NCBI RefSeq assembly: GCF_003289955.1
Contig: NZ_QLZR01000002.1
Location: 310,001-374,000 of the forward strand
DNA from: Planococcus halotolerans
Lineage (GTDB): Bacteria > Bacillota > Bacilli > Bacillales_A > Planococcaceae
Length of the DNA stretch: 64,000 nucleotides
Direction of reading: 5' to 3'
Below are positions 9,830 through 19,721 of the stretch, one piece after another (position 1 is the stretch's first letter; each line of letters opens with the position of its first letter). The position numbers were made by a program, and so were the translations under genes. The notes under the pieces are model-generated. The model made no database searches. It was not told where the DNA came from and worked only from the letters and a program-made list of their open reading frames with translations.

Positions 9830-10546
9830 TTACTCTGCAGCTTCTGCTGGAGTTTCTTCTTCTTCTTCTGGTTTAGACTCTAGCAAAGCATCAGCCATTT
9901 TACCAGTCAAAAGTTTTACTGCGCGGATAGCATCATCGTTTGCAGGAATTACATAATCGATTTCATCTGGATCACAGTTAGTATCAACGATACCAACGAT
10001 CGGAATGTTCAATTTCATAGCTTCTGCTACTGCGATGCGTTCTTTGCGCGGATCAACTACGAACATTACGTCCGGAAGACCGTTCATATCACGGATACCG
10101 CCAAGGAATTTAACAAGACGATCGTGTTCTTTATTCAATTGAACAACTTCTTTTTTCGGTAGAACATCGAAAGTTCCATCTTCAGACATGCGCTCGATTT
10201 GTTTCATACGGTTCACACGTTTTTGGATTGTACCGAAGTTAGTAAGTGTTCCACCCAACCAACGCTGGTTGATGTAGTAGTTGCCAGAACGTTCTGCTTC
10301 TTCTTTGATCGCGTCCTGAGCTTGTTTTTTCGTACCAACGAAAAGTACCTTGCCGCCTTCTTCGCCCACTTGTTTCATGAAGCTGTAAGCCTCTTCCAAT
10401 TTGCGGACTGTTTTTTGAAGGTCGATGATGTAGATACCGTTACGCTCAACGAAAATATATTTTTTCATTTTCGGGTTCCAACGGCGAGTCTGGTGGCCAA
10501 AGTGTACACCAGCTTCAAGCAATTGTTTCATAGAAATTACTGACAT
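9830..10546 (-). CDS. rpsB: 30S ribosomal protein S2
   Basis: Structural protein of the small ribosomal subunit. The ATG at 10546 ([26 protein letters not shown] region) has an AGGAGG site eight bases upstream; upstream in-frame codons lie inside the structured leader and are not used. The 238 residues include the family signatures near the N-terminus and the mid-protein block [20 protein letters not shown]. The C-terminal tail is very acidic ([14 protein letters not shown]). The gene has its own promoter and a long structured 5' leader, and is followed by a terminator and then tsf. Confidence 0.97.
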   Translation of the reverse strand: MSVISMKQLLEAGVHFGHQTRRWNPKMKKYIFVERNGIYIIDLQKTVRKLEEAYSFMKQVGEEGGKVLFVGTKKQAQDAIKEEAERSGNYYINQRWLGGTLTNFGTIQKRVNRMKQIERMSEDGTFDVLPKKEVVQLNKEHDRLVKFLGGIRDMNGLPDVMFVVDPRKERIAVAEAMKLNIPIVGIVDTNCDPDEIDYVIPANDDAIRAVKLLTGKMADALLESKPEEEEETPAEAAE

Positions 10547-10580
10547 GTGTGTTTCCTCCTGATAGGTTATTTTTTCCCTC

Positions 10581-10641
10581 CGCATTCTTCTTCTTTGAAC
10601 CGTTACCCAGTAAGGGCACCAGCGGAACAAATCCGAATGCG
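10581..10641 (-). promoter_or_regulatory. Structured rpsB 5' leader, candidate autoregulatory RNA
   Basis: A 7-bp closing helix (CGCATTC with GAATGCG) brackets 47 bases that contain a further GC-rich hairpin (CCCTTACTGGG region). The element lies between the rpsB promoter and its ribosome binding site. Ribosomal protein operons are often controlled by leader RNAs that bind their own product. That this leader binds S2 is inference; only the helix and position are seen. Confidence 0.5.
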
Positions 10642-10663
10642 TGTGTATTTAACACCATTTGAA

Positions 10664-10693
10664 ATTATACCACGGGACTGTTCCATTCCGCAA
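10664..10693 (-). promoter_or_regulatory. Predicted sigma-A promoter of rpsB
   Basis: The minus strand reads TTGCGG, 18 bases, then a perfect TATAAT (10664-10669). Transcription would start near 10657 and include the whole leader described at 10581-10641. Confidence 0.75.
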
Positions 10694-10750
10694 CAGGAAT
10701 CTCTTAGAAATAAAAATTAAGAAAGTCTAGAAACAATCCACTTTACATAC

Positions 10751-10944
10751 CGCTTCGGTGCTTAGGACAAAGCTCCCGCAATAAGCCGAGAAGAACACTC
10801 GTCTTATTGCTCCGCTCAGTCCATAGGCGCGCCTTCGCTAGATAGCTCTCTATAGATATCAAGCAAAACAGCTCTGAAGACATTAGCCGACGCTGGCGAG
10901 GCCAAGTCTTTGCAACGAAGCAGCGGAGTGATGAAGGAGGACAT
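10751..10944 (+). repeat. Composite repeat family B, copy 1, module 1 plus a partial module 2
   Basis: Part of the 780-base gap between codY and rpsB. The block shares CCCGCAATAAGCCGAGAAG, ACTCGTCTTATTGCTCC and GCGCGCCTTCGCTA-type stretches with 26139-26300 and, inverted, with 44668-44830. At 10855 a second element begins with GATATCAAGCAAAACAGC, the signature left end of module 2, but then diverges. No gene is seen. The stretch 10945-11052 between the blocks shows nothing I can identify. Confidence 0.75.
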
Positions 10945-11052
10945 CTTTACACTTCACCCCCTGCCACTTCATTTAAATTTGTGTAAAAATAAAATCTTGT
11001 CTTTCTCATTGATAGCCATTAAATAGATATCCATGTATTGAAAGTGAAATGA

Positions 11053-11251
11053 GATATGAAGCAAAACAGCGCAGACTCTCAGGTGAGTAAGCGAAGTGCT
11101 GAGATCCAATCGAGCGAAGTGGAACGAGTCCGAGTTAGCTCAGCGCGAGCCAAGCGCGGTCGAATCTTCTTCGACCTGCGCTTTGCGACGAAGCTAGCGC
11201 AGCGATGCAGGAGCACGGTTTTTGGAAAGCAAAGCTGTTTTGTGCAATATC
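11053..11251 (+). repeat. Composite repeat family B, copy 1, module 2
   Basis: A 199-bp unit bounded by inverted ends: GATATGAAGCAAAACAGC on the left and, read on the opposite strand, GATATTGCACAAAACAGC on the right. Its interior (GTGGAACGAGTCCGAGTTAG, GCGCGAGCCAAGCGCGG, TTGCGACGAAGCTAGCGCAG) is shared with the inverted copy at 44416-44651. It is rich in short complementary stretches and could fold as RNA or single-stranded DNA. It has the look of a non-autonomous mobile element; no target-site duplication was established. Confidence 0.75.
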
Positions 11252-11281
11252 GTTTGTTGTAGAGTATTGAATAAGCAAAAG

Positions 11282-11314
11282 AAAAAAGACACCGGATATA
11301 AATACCCGGTGTCT
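11282..11314 (-). terminator. Rho-independent terminator after codY
   Basis: GACACCGG and CCGGTGTC pair around a GTATTTATAT-type loop, followed on the minus strand by TTTTTTC. It ends the xerC-hslV-hslU-codY transcript. Confidence 0.88.
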
Positions 11315-11329
11315 CGTTCGTGCTCTTAC

Positions 11330-12109
11330 TTAGTTCATTTTCAATTGCTCAAGCTCAGCAAGGAATTTCGTGTTAAGAACTTTGATGTAAGTTCCTTTCA
11401 TCCCTAGTGAACGTGATTCGATAACGCCGGCACTTTCAAGTTTGCGAAGTGCGTTGACGATTACTGAACGAGTGATTCCTACACGGTCAGCAATTTTTGA
11501 AGCGACAAGCAAACCTTCGTTGCCGTCAAGCTCTTCAAAAATGTGTTCAATTGCTTCAAGCTCACTGTATGAAAGTGAAGAGATCGCCATTTGAACAACA
11601 GCTTTGCTGCGTGCTTCTTCTTCGATGCGGTCGCCTTTTTCACGAAGGATTTCCATCCCGACAACTGTTGCACCGTATTCACCAAGAATCAAATCATCAT
11701 CCTGGAATTCAGACTTAACGCGTCCAAGCAACAATGTGCCAAGGCGTTCGCCGCCGCCGATGATTGGCACGATTGTAGTCAAGCCGTTTTTGAACAATTC
11801 ACGTTCTTCCACAGGGAAGATTGTGTGTTCGCTGTTAACATCCAGGTTAGCTGATGTTTCGTTGATGTTTGAGAGGTTTTGCGTGTATTCGATCGGGAAT
11901 TGGCGTTCTTCTAGCATGCCTTTCATCCGTTCGTTTTCAATCTGTTGGTTGATGGCATAGCCAAGTACTTTACCTTTACGGCTGACAACGAAAGCGTTGC
12001 ATTCGATAACTTCGCTCAAAGTTTCCGCCATGTCCTTAAAGTTTACCGGCTTGCCGGCTGCTGCTTGCAGCATAGAGTTAATGCGTCTTGTTTTTCCTAA
12101 TAAATTCAT
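11330..12109 (-). CDS. codY: GTP- and branched-chain-amino-acid-sensing repressor CodY
   Basis: Global regulator of low-GC Gram-positives that represses amino-acid synthesis and stationary-phase genes when GTP and isoleucine/valine/leucine are plentiful. The 259-residue protein has the usual N-terminal GAF domain for branched-chain amino acids and a C-terminal winged helix-turn-helix ([20 protein letters not shown], about residues 205-224). AGGAGG precedes the ATG by eight bases. It is the last gene of xerC-hslV-hslU-codY, 84 bases after hslU, the same order as the B. subtilis codVWXY operon. In B. subtilis the fla/che operon follows; here rpsB is next. Confidence 0.98.
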   Translation of the reverse strand: MNLLGKTRRINSMLQAAAGKPVNFKDMAETLSEVIECNAFVVSRKGKVLGYAINQQIENERMKGMLEERQFPIEYTQNLSNINETSANLDVNSEHTIFPVEERELFKNGLTTIVPIIGGGERLGTLLLGRVKSEFQDDDLILGEYGATVVGMEILREKGDRIEEEARSKAVVQMAISSLSYSELEAIEHIFEELDGNEGLLVASKIADRVGITRSVIVNALRKLESAGVIESRSLGMKGTYIKVLNTKFLAELEQLKMN

Positions 12110-12147
12110 TTAATGAACCTCCTACATAATTCGTACCGTATTTATTC

Positions 12148-12162
12148 AATATTCTAAAGCTT
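12148..12162. promoter_or_regulatory. Possible CodY-box-like site upstream of codY
   Basis: AAGCTTTAGAATATT on the minus strand matches the CodY consensus AATTTTCWGAAAATT at 11 of 15 positions. It lies 39 bases before the codY start, in the hslU-codY gap. This would fit autoregulation, but a four-mismatch site in AT-rich DNA is weak evidence. Confidence 0.25.
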
Positions 12163-12193
12163 TTTACTCTTTAAGGGAACTGATTTGACTTAT

Positions 12194-13591
12194 TTATAGA
12201 ATAAATTGTGACAAATCTTTGTTTTTTGCCACATTCTCAAGTTTATCGTTCACATATTGAGGTGTTATGTCTATTTGCGCAGGGCTTATTTCAGAAGCTT
12301 CAAAGGACAGATCTTCGAGCAGCCGCTCTAAAATGGTATGCAATCGGCGGGCTCCGATATTATCGGTATCCTGATTCACTTCATACGCAATTTCCGCTAG
12401 TCTGACGATTGAGGCATCATTGAAGTTTACCACAACTCCCTCTGTTTCGAGAAGCGCTTTATACTGATTCAGCAAAGAATGTTTCGGTTCTGTCAATATT
12501 TTGACGAAATCGCCAACTTCCAGCTTCTGAAGTTCTACGCGGATCGGGAAACGGCCCTGCAGTTCCGGAATCAGATCAGAGGGTTTCGACATGTGGAAAG
12601 CCCCTGCTGCAACAAACAGCATGTAATCTGTTTTCACAGCTCCGTACTTCGTTGAAACGGTCGAGCCTTCAACAATCGGCAAAATATCCCGCTGCACACC
12701 TTCGCGTGATACATCCGCTGAAGATGAATTGTTTTTGCTGGCGATCTTATCCATCTCATCGATGAAAATGATGCCGTGCTGCTCCGCCCGGTCGATCGCT
12801 TCACTTGCCACTTCTTCATCGTCAACCAGTTTCGCAGCTTCTTCTGCAGCTAAAATGCGTCTTGCCTCTTTCACTTGCAGCCGGCGTTTTTTCTTTTTCT
12901 TCGGCATCAATGAAGACAAGGCATCCTGCATATTCGCACCCATCTGCTCCATTCCGGAACCTTGAAGAGCATCGAACATTGATGGCGTGTTTTCCAGCAC
13001 CTCGACATTCAGCCATTCGTCCTCCAATTTCCCCGCTTTCAAATCTGCAGCGATTTCCCGTCTTTTCACACGGACTTCCACTTCTGCGGTCGGCTCTTCT
13101 TCATCCTGGTCGAATTTTTGCCCGAACATCATCTCCAGCGGATTTTGGCTTGTCTGCTTTTTCTTCATCGAAGGAACAAGCAATTTGACGATCCGTTCGT
13201 TGGCGGCAGCTTCAGCCTTGCCTTTGACTGCTTCAAATTTTTCTTCCTTCACGATTCTTACTGCAGCCTCAACCAAATCACGGACCATTGATTCCACGTC
13301 GCGTCCTACGTATCCAACTTCCGTGAATTTCGTCGCTTCCACTTTAATGAACGGTGCGCCCGTCAGTTTAGCGATGCGTCTTGCAATTTCTGTCTTGCCG
13401 ACACCGGTAGGACCGATCATCAGGATGTTTTTAGGTATTACTTCGTCCCGCAGTTCTTCATCCAGGCGGCTTCTTCTGTAGCGGTTGCGCAGGGCAATCG
13501 CTATGGAACGCTTGGCATCTTTCTGCCCAACAATATAGCGGTCAAGATGTTCTGTAATTTGTCTTGGTGTTAGATCCGTTTGCGTTTTCAT
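12194..13591 (-). CDS. hslU: ATP-dependent protease ATPase subunit HslU (ClpY)
   Basis: AAA+ unfoldase that feeds substrates into the HslV peptidase. The ATG at 13591 ([20 protein letters not shown]) has GGAGGAG upstream and overlaps the hslV stop by 4 bases; the frame is open 45 bases further but without a ribosome binding site. The 465 residues carry Walker A GPTGVGKT at 60-67, a long charged I-domain, Walker [11 protein letters not shown], and the C-terminal sensor region ending LSQFIL, the tail that docks into HslV. Confidence 0.97.
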   Translation of the reverse strand: MKTQTDLTPRQITEHLDRYIVGQKDAKRSIAIALRNRYRRSRLDEELRDEVIPKNILMIGPTGVGKTEIARRIAKLTGAPFIKVEATKFTEVGYVGRDVESMVRDLVEAAVRIVKEEKFEAVKGKAEAAANERIVKLLVPSMKKKQTSQNPLEMMFGQKFDQDEEEPTAEVEVRVKRREIAADLKAGKLEDEWLNVEVLENTPSMFDALQGSGMEQMGANMQDALSSLMPKKKKKRRLQVKEARRILAAEEAAKLVDDEEVASEAIDRAEQHGIIFIDEMDKIASKNNSSSADVSREGVQRDILPIVEGSTVSTKYGAVKTDYMLFVAAGAFHMSKPSDLIPELQGRFPIRVELQKLEVGDFVKILTEPKHSLLNQYKALLETEGVVVNFNDASIVRLAEIAYEVNQDTDNIGARRLHTILERLLEDLSFEASEISPAQIDITPQYVNDKLENVAKNKDLSQFIL

Positions 13592-14139
13592 TTTGACAGC
13601 TCCTCCACTACGATTTGATGATTTGTATAGACACAAATATCCGCTGCGGTTTCGAGTGCTGATTGCGCAATTTCTTTAGCAGTCATATTGTCACCGGCAT
13701 ATTTTTTCAAAGCCCGTCCTGCTGCCAAAGCATAATTGCCGCCAGAACCGATAGCCAATATCCCGTCATCAGGTTCAATCACTTCACCTGTTCCGGAAAC
13801 AAGCAGCAATTCCTCTTTATTCATGACAATCAGCATCGCTTCCAGCTGGCGCAGCATTTTGTCTCCCCGCCATTGCTTCGCGAGTTCCACTGCAGCCCGC
13901 TGCAGATTTCCGTTATATTCGGTAAGTTTTCCTTCGAACATTTCAAAAAGAGTAAAAGCGTCAGCTACTGATCCTGCAAAGCCCGTCAATACCTGGCCAT
14001 TGTATAAAGTGCGTACTTTTCTTGCTGTATGTTTCATGACAACAGCATTGCCGAATGTCACTTGTCCATCACCTGACATTGCACACTCGCCGTTATGGCG
14101 CACTGCGAATATCGTGGTGGCATGAAATTGTTCCATCAT
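13588..14139 (-). CDS. hslV: ATP-dependent protease peptidase subunit HslV (ClpQ/CodW)
   Basis: Proteasome-like peptidase that partners HslU. The protein begins [18 protein letters not shown]; an AGAGGGG site lies four bases before the first ATG and seven before the second, so the second (14136) is equally likely. Related proteins expose an N-terminal Thr or, in B. subtilis CodW, a Ser. Here no Ser is near the start, so the Thr of HATT (about residue 8) after removal of a short propeptide is the likely nucleophile. [19 protein letters not shown] and [14 protein letters not shown] are family blocks. Length 183 residues, overlapping hslU by 4 bases. Confidence 0.96.
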   Translation of the reverse strand: MMEQFHATTIFAVRHNGECAMSGDGQVTFGNAVVMKHTARKVRTLYNGQVLTGFAGSVADAFTLFEMFEGKLTEYNGNLQRAAVELAKQWRGDKMLRQLEAMLIVMNKEELLLVSGTGEVIEPDDGILAIGSGGNYALAAGRALKKYAGDNMTAKEIAQSALETAADICVYTNHQIVVEELSK

Positions 14140-14150
14140 TATTCCCCTCT

Positions 14151-15044
14151 CTATGCTCGTGGATGTGAATTTAAATAAGTTTTTCTCAAATGCTCTTTTG
14201 TTACATGCGTATAAACCTGTGTTGAAGACAGATGGGAATGGCCCAGCAACTCCTGCACGGTCCGAAGATCTGCTCCATTATTCAAAAGATGGGTGGCAAA
14301 GCTGTGGCGGATCATATGCGGATAAATATTGGAGTTGGCTGAAGCCTTTTTCATGCACTCTGTCAGAATATGCCGAATCCCCCGGTCTGTCAGAAGTTCT
14401 CCACGGTTATTTACAAATAGGCCCTCATGTTCTGTGTTTTTCATAAGTTTAGGACGAACTTCGTCAATATAATGTTCCAGCGCATCATGCGCAAATTGGC
14501 CGTAGGGTATGTAACGCTCTTTGCGACCCTTTCCCATCACCTTTACAATCTGCATATTGCGGTCAAGATCCTTTATTCGAATGGAGACGCATTCGCTGAC
14601 GCGCATACCAGTTGCATAAAGGAGTTCCAATAGAGCAGTGTTCCGGATAGAAAGCTTATCATCGCCTTTTACAGATTCAAATAGCGCCGCCAGTTCTTCT
14701 TCATAGAAAAATTGAGGAAGCCGTTCTTCTTTTTTCGGATGATAGAGTGAACGGAATGCCTCTTCACTCAGGCCGAATTCGCGGTTGCCGTATTTGAAAA
14801 ATGACCGGATTGCGGAAATTTTACGGGATACGGTCGGCCTCGACAGTTTTTCTTCGTATAATTTTGTCACGTAATTTCGGGCATGGAGATACTCGACCTG
14901 TGTCAGATCCTCAACACCCTCACTTTCCAAAAACAGAAAAAAACCGGCCAAATCGTATTCATAATGATGGACGGTGTGTTCGGAATAATTTTTTTCCAAT
15001 TGAATATAACTTATAAAAGACCGGACCATTTCTTTCTTGTCCAT
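14151..15044 (-). CDS. xerC: Tyrosine recombinase XerC (CodV)
   Basis: Site-specific recombinase that resolves chromosome dimers at dif. I start at the ATG at 15044 ([20 protein letters not shown]), giving 297 residues and matching the start of family members; the frame is open 60 bases further. The N-terminal SAM-like DNA-binding domain is followed by the catalytic domain with the full set of residues: Arg in ATGMRVSE, Lys in GKGRKERY, His-x-x-Arg in [10 protein letters not shown], His in LLGHSHLSS and Tyr in TQVYTHV. It is first in xerC-hslV-hslU-codY, 11 bases before hslV. Confidence 0.95.
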   Translation of the reverse strand: MDKKEMVRSFISYIQLEKNYSEHTVHHYEYDLAGFFLFLESEGVEDLTQVEYLHARNYVTKLYEEKLSRPTVSRKISAIRSFFKYGNREFGLSEEAFRSLYHPKKEERLPQFFYEEELAALFESVKGDDKLSIRNTALLELLYATGMRVSECVSIRIKDLDRNMQIVKVMGKGRKERYIPYGQFAHDALEHYIDEVRPKLMKNTEHEGLFVNNRGELLTDRGIRHILTECMKKASANSNIYPHMIRHSFATHLLNNGADLRTVQELLGHSHLSSTQVYTHVTKEHLRKTYLNSHPRA

Positions 15045-15109
15045 ATCATTGTCCGCCCTTTCCAAATCAAAGAATGCCGCACCAATTTTCCGACCAATCG
15101 GCACAATAA

Positions 15110-15144
15110 TAAAAAGCCTCTAAATTATATCAAAATTTAGAGGC
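15110..15144 (-). terminator. Rho-independent terminator after trmFO
   Basis: GCCTCTAAATTT and AAATTTAGAGGC-type arms (15116-15144) pair almost perfectly and the minus strand continues with TTTTTAT. It separates dprA/topA/trmFO from the xerC operon. Confidence 0.85.
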
Positions 15145-15153
15145 CTTTATCAA

Positions 15154-16464
15154 TTAAACAGTTACTGTATTCATATAATTTCGAATTGATTCAAGCGCAC
15201 GGTTTGCATGTTTTTCTGCACGTTCCTGTTTCGAACGGATGCGTTCACCAAGGTCCGGGAACAAACCGAAGTTGATGTTCATCGGCTGGAAGTTTTCGCC
15301 GTCCGCTTCCGTGATATAACGCGCCATGCTTCCTAGTGCTGTATCAGCAGGGAAAATGACCAACTCCTCGCCAAGTGCCAGTTTTGCTGCATTGACGCCT
15401 GCCAATAAGCCGCTGCCCGCTGATTCTACATAACCTTCAACACCAGTCATCTGGCCGGCAAAGAAGATGTTCGGGTTGGCTTTCAATTGGTAAGTCGGTT
15501 TCAATACGCGCGGAGAGTTGATGAACGTGTTGCGGTGCATAACCCCGTAACGGACAATTTCAACGTTTTCCAATCCCGGAATGAGTTTCAAAACTTCTTT
15601 TTGAGGTCCCCATTTCAAGTGTGTCTGGAATCCGACAATATTATAAAGTGTGCCTGCTGCGTCATCCTGGCGAAGCTGGACGACTGCATACGGACGCTCG
15701 CCGGTTTTCGGATTTTCAAGACCGACCGGTTTCATCGGACCGAACGTCAATGTTTTTTCGCCTCTGGCAGCCATAACTTCAACCGGCATACAGCCTTCAA
15801 AATAAATCTCTTTTTCAAATTCTTTTAAAGGCACGACTTCCGCTTCGACCAAAGCTGTATGGAATCGTTTGAATTCCTCTTCAGTCATCGGACAGTTAAG
15901 GTAAGCAGCTTCGCCTTTATCATAGCGCGATTTCAAATATACCTTATCCATGTCGATGCTGTCTTTTTCAACAATCGGTGCTGCAGCATCATAGAAATAA
16001 AGATAATCTTCCCCAGTCAATTTACGGATCTTTTCAGCAAGTGCCGGTGATGTCAGAGGGCCGGTCGCGATGATTGTGATGCCTTCCGGAATTTCCGTCA
16101 CTTCTTCATTGATCACTTCAACCAGCGGGTGGTTGCGGACTTTATCCGTTACAGCTCCGGCAAATTCATGGCGGTCCACCGCGAGTGCTCCGCCAGCTGG
16201 CACGGAAGCCTTGTCGGCTGATTCGATGATGACTGAATCCATCATCCGCATTTCTTCTTTTATTACGCCGACTGCATTGGTCAGGGAGTTTGCGCGCAAT
16301 GAATTACTGCAAACCAGTTCAGCGAATTTGTCTGTATGGTGGGCTGGAGTTTGTTTGACCGGCCGCATTTCATATAAACGGACATTGACTCCCCGTTTGG
16401 CGATTTGCCATGCAGCTTCACTGCCAGCGAGTCCTGCTCCGATTACATTGATGGTTTTTGTCAT
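15154..16464 (-). CDS. trmFO: Folate-dependent tRNA (uracil-54) methyltransferase TrmFO
   Basis: Flavoprotein that makes ribothymidine at position 54 of tRNA using methylenetetrahydrofolate and FADH2; it replaces TrmA in most Firmicutes. The start at 16464 ([19 protein letters not shown]) follows GAGGTG at good spacing; three extra upstream residues are possible but unsupported. The 436 residues carry the FAD-binding GAGLAGSE, the CSNSLRAN cysteine region and GCMPVEVMA with the catalytic Cys. It follows topA by 18 bases. Confidence 0.97.
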   Translation of the reverse strand: MTKTINVIGAGLAGSEAAWQIAKRGVNVRLYEMRPVKQTPAHHTDKFAELVCSNSLRANSLTNAVGVIKEEMRMMDSVIIESADKASVPAGGALAVDRHEFAGAVTDKVRNHPLVEVINEEVTEIPEGITIIATGPLTSPALAEKIRKLTGEDYLYFYDAAAPIVEKDSIDMDKVYLKSRYDKGEAAYLNCPMTEEEFKRFHTALVEAEVVPLKEFEKEIYFEGCMPVEVMAARGEKTLTFGPMKPVGLENPKTGERPYAVVQLRQDDAAGTLYNIVGFQTHLKWGPQKEVLKLIPGLENVEIVRYGVMHRNTFINSPRVLKPTYQLKANPNIFFAGQMTGVEGYVESAGSGLLAGVNAAKLALGEELVIFPADTALGSMARYITEADGENFQPMNINFGLFPDLGERIRSKQERAEKHANRALESIRNYMNTVTV

Positions 16465-16482
16465 TTTGAACACCTCTATTAA

Positions 16483-18552
16483 TTATTGTACTTCTTCCTG
16501 ATAATCACAATTTACACAATTGATTTGTACGCCTTTTTTCACTTTCTTTTCTACAAGAAGGCTGCTGCATTTCGGGCACGGCCGCTCAATCGGTTTATCC
16601 CATGATACAAATTCACATTCAGGATAACGCTCGCAGCCGTAAAAGATGCGTTTTTTCTTGCTCTTGCGTTCGACAATCTCGCCTTGTTTACATGTCGGGC
16701 AAGTTACTCCCGTATGTTTAACAATCGCCTTCGTATTGCGGCATTCAGGGAAATTGCTGCAGGCCATGAATTTGCCGTAACGGCCCAGCTTAAAGACCAT
16801 CGGTGAACCGCAATGTTCGCAATCTTCACCAGCTGGTTCATCTTTGATCTGGACTTTCTCCATTTCATTTTCAGCTACTTCAATATCTTTTTCGAAGTCT
16901 TTGAAAAACTCGGCTATGATGCTCTTCCATTCGACGTCTCCATCTTCAACACTGTCAAGATCGTGTTCCATTTTGGCCGTGAATTCGATATTCAGGATAT
17001 CCGGGAAGAACTCCAACACCAGGCTGTGGACGATTTCTCCAAGCTCAGTCGGGATAAAACGTTTTGCATCCAATGTTACGTATCCCCGTTTTTGAATGGT
17101 ATCCAGTGTCGGAGCATAAGTTGAAGGACGGCCTATTCCCAATTCTTCAAGCGTTCTAACGAGACGCGCTTCCGTAAATCGTGGAGGCGGCTGTGTGAAA
17201 TGCTGTTTTGGTTCAATGGCGACGGCTTTGACTTTATCTCCTTCTTCCATTTCAGGCAGGATATTGTCTTTGTCGTCTGTTTTATCGTCTGTGCCTTCCA
17301 CATAAACTTTCATGAATCCAGGGAATTTCACCTGCGAACCGTTAGCGCGGAACACCGCTTCGCCGTTCTGCAGTTCCGCCATAACGGTATCCAGTACAGC
17401 TGGGCTCATCTGGCTTGCTACAAAGCGATCCCAGATCAGCTTGTAAAGACGGTATAAATCACGGGATAAAATGCTTTTCAAAGATTCAGGGGTCCGCATG
17501 ACACTTGTGGGGCGAACAGCTTCGTGCGCATCCTGGGATTTAGAGGATTGCTTTGCTGCAGCTGTTTTCGTCACATAATCCGAACCGTACTTTTCTTCGA
17601 TGAATCTGACAGTATCCTGCTTGGCCGTATCGGAAATCCGGGTGGAATCGGTACGCATATACGTAATCAAACCCGTAATCCCTTCTTTGCCGACAGCAAT
17701 ACCTTCATACAGCTGCTGTGCCAGCATCATAGTCTTTTTGGCACGGAAGTTTAACTTTCTTGCTGCTTCTTGTTGCAGAGAGGATGTTGTAAAAGAAGGG
17801 GATGGATTTCTCTTTCTCTCTTTTTTTACGACACGGTTGACGTTGAAGTTCTTGCCTTTCATAGTCGCCATTACCGCTTTGACATCATCTTCGTTTTCCA
17901 ATTTCATTTTTTCATTTGCATTCCCGTAAAACTGGGCTTCGAATTTCTTTTTCGCTTTTTCGAATTCACCGGTAATGGACCAGTATTCTTCCGGTTCGAA
18001 TTCTTTTATTTCGTTTTCGCGGTCGATGACCAGACGAAGAGCCACTGATTGCACACGGCCGGCTGATAATCCTTTTTTCACTTTTTTCCACAATAAAGGG
18101 CTGATGCTGTAACCCACTAGACGGTCAAGAACACGTCTTGCCTGTTGTGCATCGACAAGATCCATATCGATTTTGCGCGGTTGTTTAAAAGATTCTTTTA
18201 TAGCATCTTTTGTAATTTCATTGAAGACAACCCGGCAATCCGAGTCGAGATCAACACCAAGTGCATTAGCTAAATGCCATGCAATTGCTTCCCCTTCTCT
18301 GTCGGGGTCAGCCGCGAGAAAGACTTTCTTCGCTTTTTTCGCTTCTTTTTTCAAGTCCTGCAGAATAGGGCCTTTTCCCCGAATAGTAATATAACGGGGT
18401 TCAAAATTATTTTCAACGTCCACAGCCATCTGGCTGCGGGGCAAATCACGTAAATGTCCTAGTGACGCGCGGACTTTATACTTCTTTCCCAGATAACGCT
18501 CGATTGTTTTCGCCTTTGCTGGCGATTCCACAATCACTAAAAAATCCGACAT
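16483..18552 (-). CDS. topA: DNA topoisomerase I
   Basis: Type IA topoisomerase that relaxes negative supercoils. The 689-residue protein opens with the TOPRIM domain ([19 protein letters not shown] and [15 protein letters not shown]), and has the active-site tyrosine in [12 protein letters not shown] around residue 296. Three C-terminal zinc ribbons follow: CEHCGSPM...[15 protein letters not shown]...CERYPEC and CPKCSSLL...CVNCDYQ. The dprA-topA-trmFO order is as in B. subtilis (smf-topA-gid). Confidence 0.97.
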   Translation of the reverse strand: MSDFLVIVESPAKAKTIERYLGKKYKVRASLGHLRDLPRSQMAVDVENNFEPRYITIRGKGPILQDLKKEAKKAKKVFLAADPDREGEAIAWHLANALGVDLDSDCRVVFNEITKDAIKESFKQPRKIDMDLVDAQQARRVLDRLVGYSISPLLWKKVKKGLSAGRVQSVALRLVIDRENEIKEFEPEEYWSITGEFEKAKKKFEAQFYGNANEKMKLENEDDVKAVMATMKGKNFNVNRVVKKERKRNPSPSFTTSSLQQEAARKLNFRAKKTMMLAQQLYEGIAVGKEGITGLITYMRTDSTRISDTAKQDTVRFIEEKYGSDYVTKTAAAKQSSKSQDAHEAVRPTSVMRTPESLKSILSRDLYRLYKLIWDRFVASQMSPAVLDTVMAELQNGEAVFRANGSQVKFPGFMKVYVEGTDDKTDDKDNILPEMEEGDKVKAVAIEPKQHFTQPPPRFTEARLVRTLEELGIGRPSTYAPTLDTIQKRGYVTLDAKRFIPTELGEIVHSLVLEFFPDILNIEFTAKMEHDLDSVEDGDVEWKSIIAEFFKDFEKDIEVAENEMEKVQIKDEPAGEDCEHCGSPMVFKLGRYGKFMACSNFPECRNTKAIVKHTGVTCPTCKQGEIVERKSKKKRIFYGCERYPECEFVSWDKPIERPCPKCSSLLVEKKVKKGVQINCVNCDYQEEVQ

Positions 18553-18654
18553 AAAAACTCCTCCTCATAGAGGTTTCTTAAACTTTTACAATTTGTATAA
18601 ATAAGAAATACCTGTGCAAAATGTATAACAGTTTTTGCCTTAATGCAAGGCATT

Positions 18655-19560
18655 TCATTTTATCGACTTATTTAAAGCCCTAATTTCCCGGTATTCCTCC
18701 AGCACATGAAGCCCGTTCCAGACCGGTTTTGCGCCTTCATAAATCAATTTATGCGGCCCGGCTGACAGAGGCGAACTGATACTTCCTGGCACCGCAAAAA
18801 TATCCTTGCCGTGTTCCAGGGCATGTTCAATCGTGCTGAGCGTGCCGCTTTTCACTTCCGCCTCCGTCACCAGGACCCCTTTTGCCAACCCGCTGATAAT
18901 GCGGTTCCGCATAGGGAAATTCCAGCGTTTCGGCTGCATATATGGCGGATATTCTGTAAGTGCGAGTTGAGTTTCTTCTATTATAATATTCAATTCATCA
19001 TTCTCTTTCGGATACGGATGCAAAAAGCCGCTGCCGGTAACAGCAATCGTTTTTCCGCCGCAATCGATTGCTGTCCGGTGAGCCATTGCATCTGCTCCTT
19101 TTGCCAAGCCGCTTACTACGATAAAGCCTGCTGCAACAAGGTCAGGAAGTATAAGGTCCATCGCTTTCTGCGAATATACAGAAGCCATGCGGGCACCTAT
19201 CACAGCTATCCTGTCTTCATTCAGCAAGTACTCTATTTTTCCTTTGGCGTAAAGAATTACAGGTGGGTCGATCAGATGGAATAGACTTTGTGGATAATTG
19301 GGATGGTTATAAGATATGGGGAGTATCTTATGTTTTTCATAAGTTTCAGAATAGGGGTTGTTCAGTGATTTTCTATAAGCATCCTTCAGTGATATCGCCG
19401 CTTCCGGCTTTATGCCGAGCAATTGGCTGATTTCCCAGGCTGGCCTGCTTTCCAGATATTCAAGACTCGGATCGTCAATCATCAGCCGTTTGATGCGGTT
19501 GAGTGGTTGAGGGTATACGTAATGCAATGCCATCAGTCTTTGTTCAAACAATGAATCCAT
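18655..19560 (-). CDS. dprA: DNA-processing protein DprA (Smf)
   Basis: Loads RecA onto incoming single-stranded DNA during natural transformation. The start is the ATG at 19560 (MDSLFEQRLMALHYVYPQ) with GGAGGA eight bases upstream, giving 301 residues. An N-terminal HhH/SAM-like region (about 1-80) is followed by the Rossmann-type domain with VIGARMASVYSQ, VVSGLAKGADAMAH and RNRIISGLAKGVLVTEA. Its presence next to topA does not show the strain is competent. A 102-base gap precedes topA. Confidence 0.95.
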   Translation of the reverse strand: MDSLFEQRLMALHYVYPQPLNRIKRLMIDDPSLEYLESRPAWEISQLLGIKPEAAISLKDAYRKSLNNPYSETYEKHKILPISYNHPNYPQSLFHLIDPPVILYAKGKIEYLLNEDRIAVIGARMASVYSQKAMDLILPDLVAAGFIVVSGLAKGADAMAHRTAIDCGGKTIAVTGSGFLHPYPKENDELNIIIEETQLALTEYPPYMQPKRWNFPMRNRIISGLAKGVLVTEAEVKSGTLSTIEHALEHGKDIFAVPGSISSPLSAGPHKLIYEGAKPVWNGLHVLEEYREIRALNKSIK

Positions 19561-19681
19561 AAAGTTCCTCCATTCTTTTGGATGACTGACAAAGATGAAG
19601 TTCAACTTAAGTTTAATAGTAGCCTGACTGGCAGAACATGTAAACAGGTGTTTAAGTAAATGTTTTTTGAAAAATTAAAAT

Positions 19682-19712
19682 TAAAAACGCGGAACCAGTT
19701 ACGGTTCCGCGT
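19682..19712 (-). terminator. Rho-independent terminator after sucD
   Basis: A perfect 10-bp stem ACGCGGAACC/GGTTCCGCGT with a 6-base loop is followed by TTTTTAA on the minus strand, 10 bases after the sucD stop. Confidence 0.9.
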
Positions 19713-19721
19713 TCCAACTTA

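Noticed and set aside
11056..11262. 68-codon plus-strand open frame
   Set aside because: It is module 2 of the repeat read in frame. The resemblance to the frame at 44420-44818 reflects DNA repeat identity, not a protein family.
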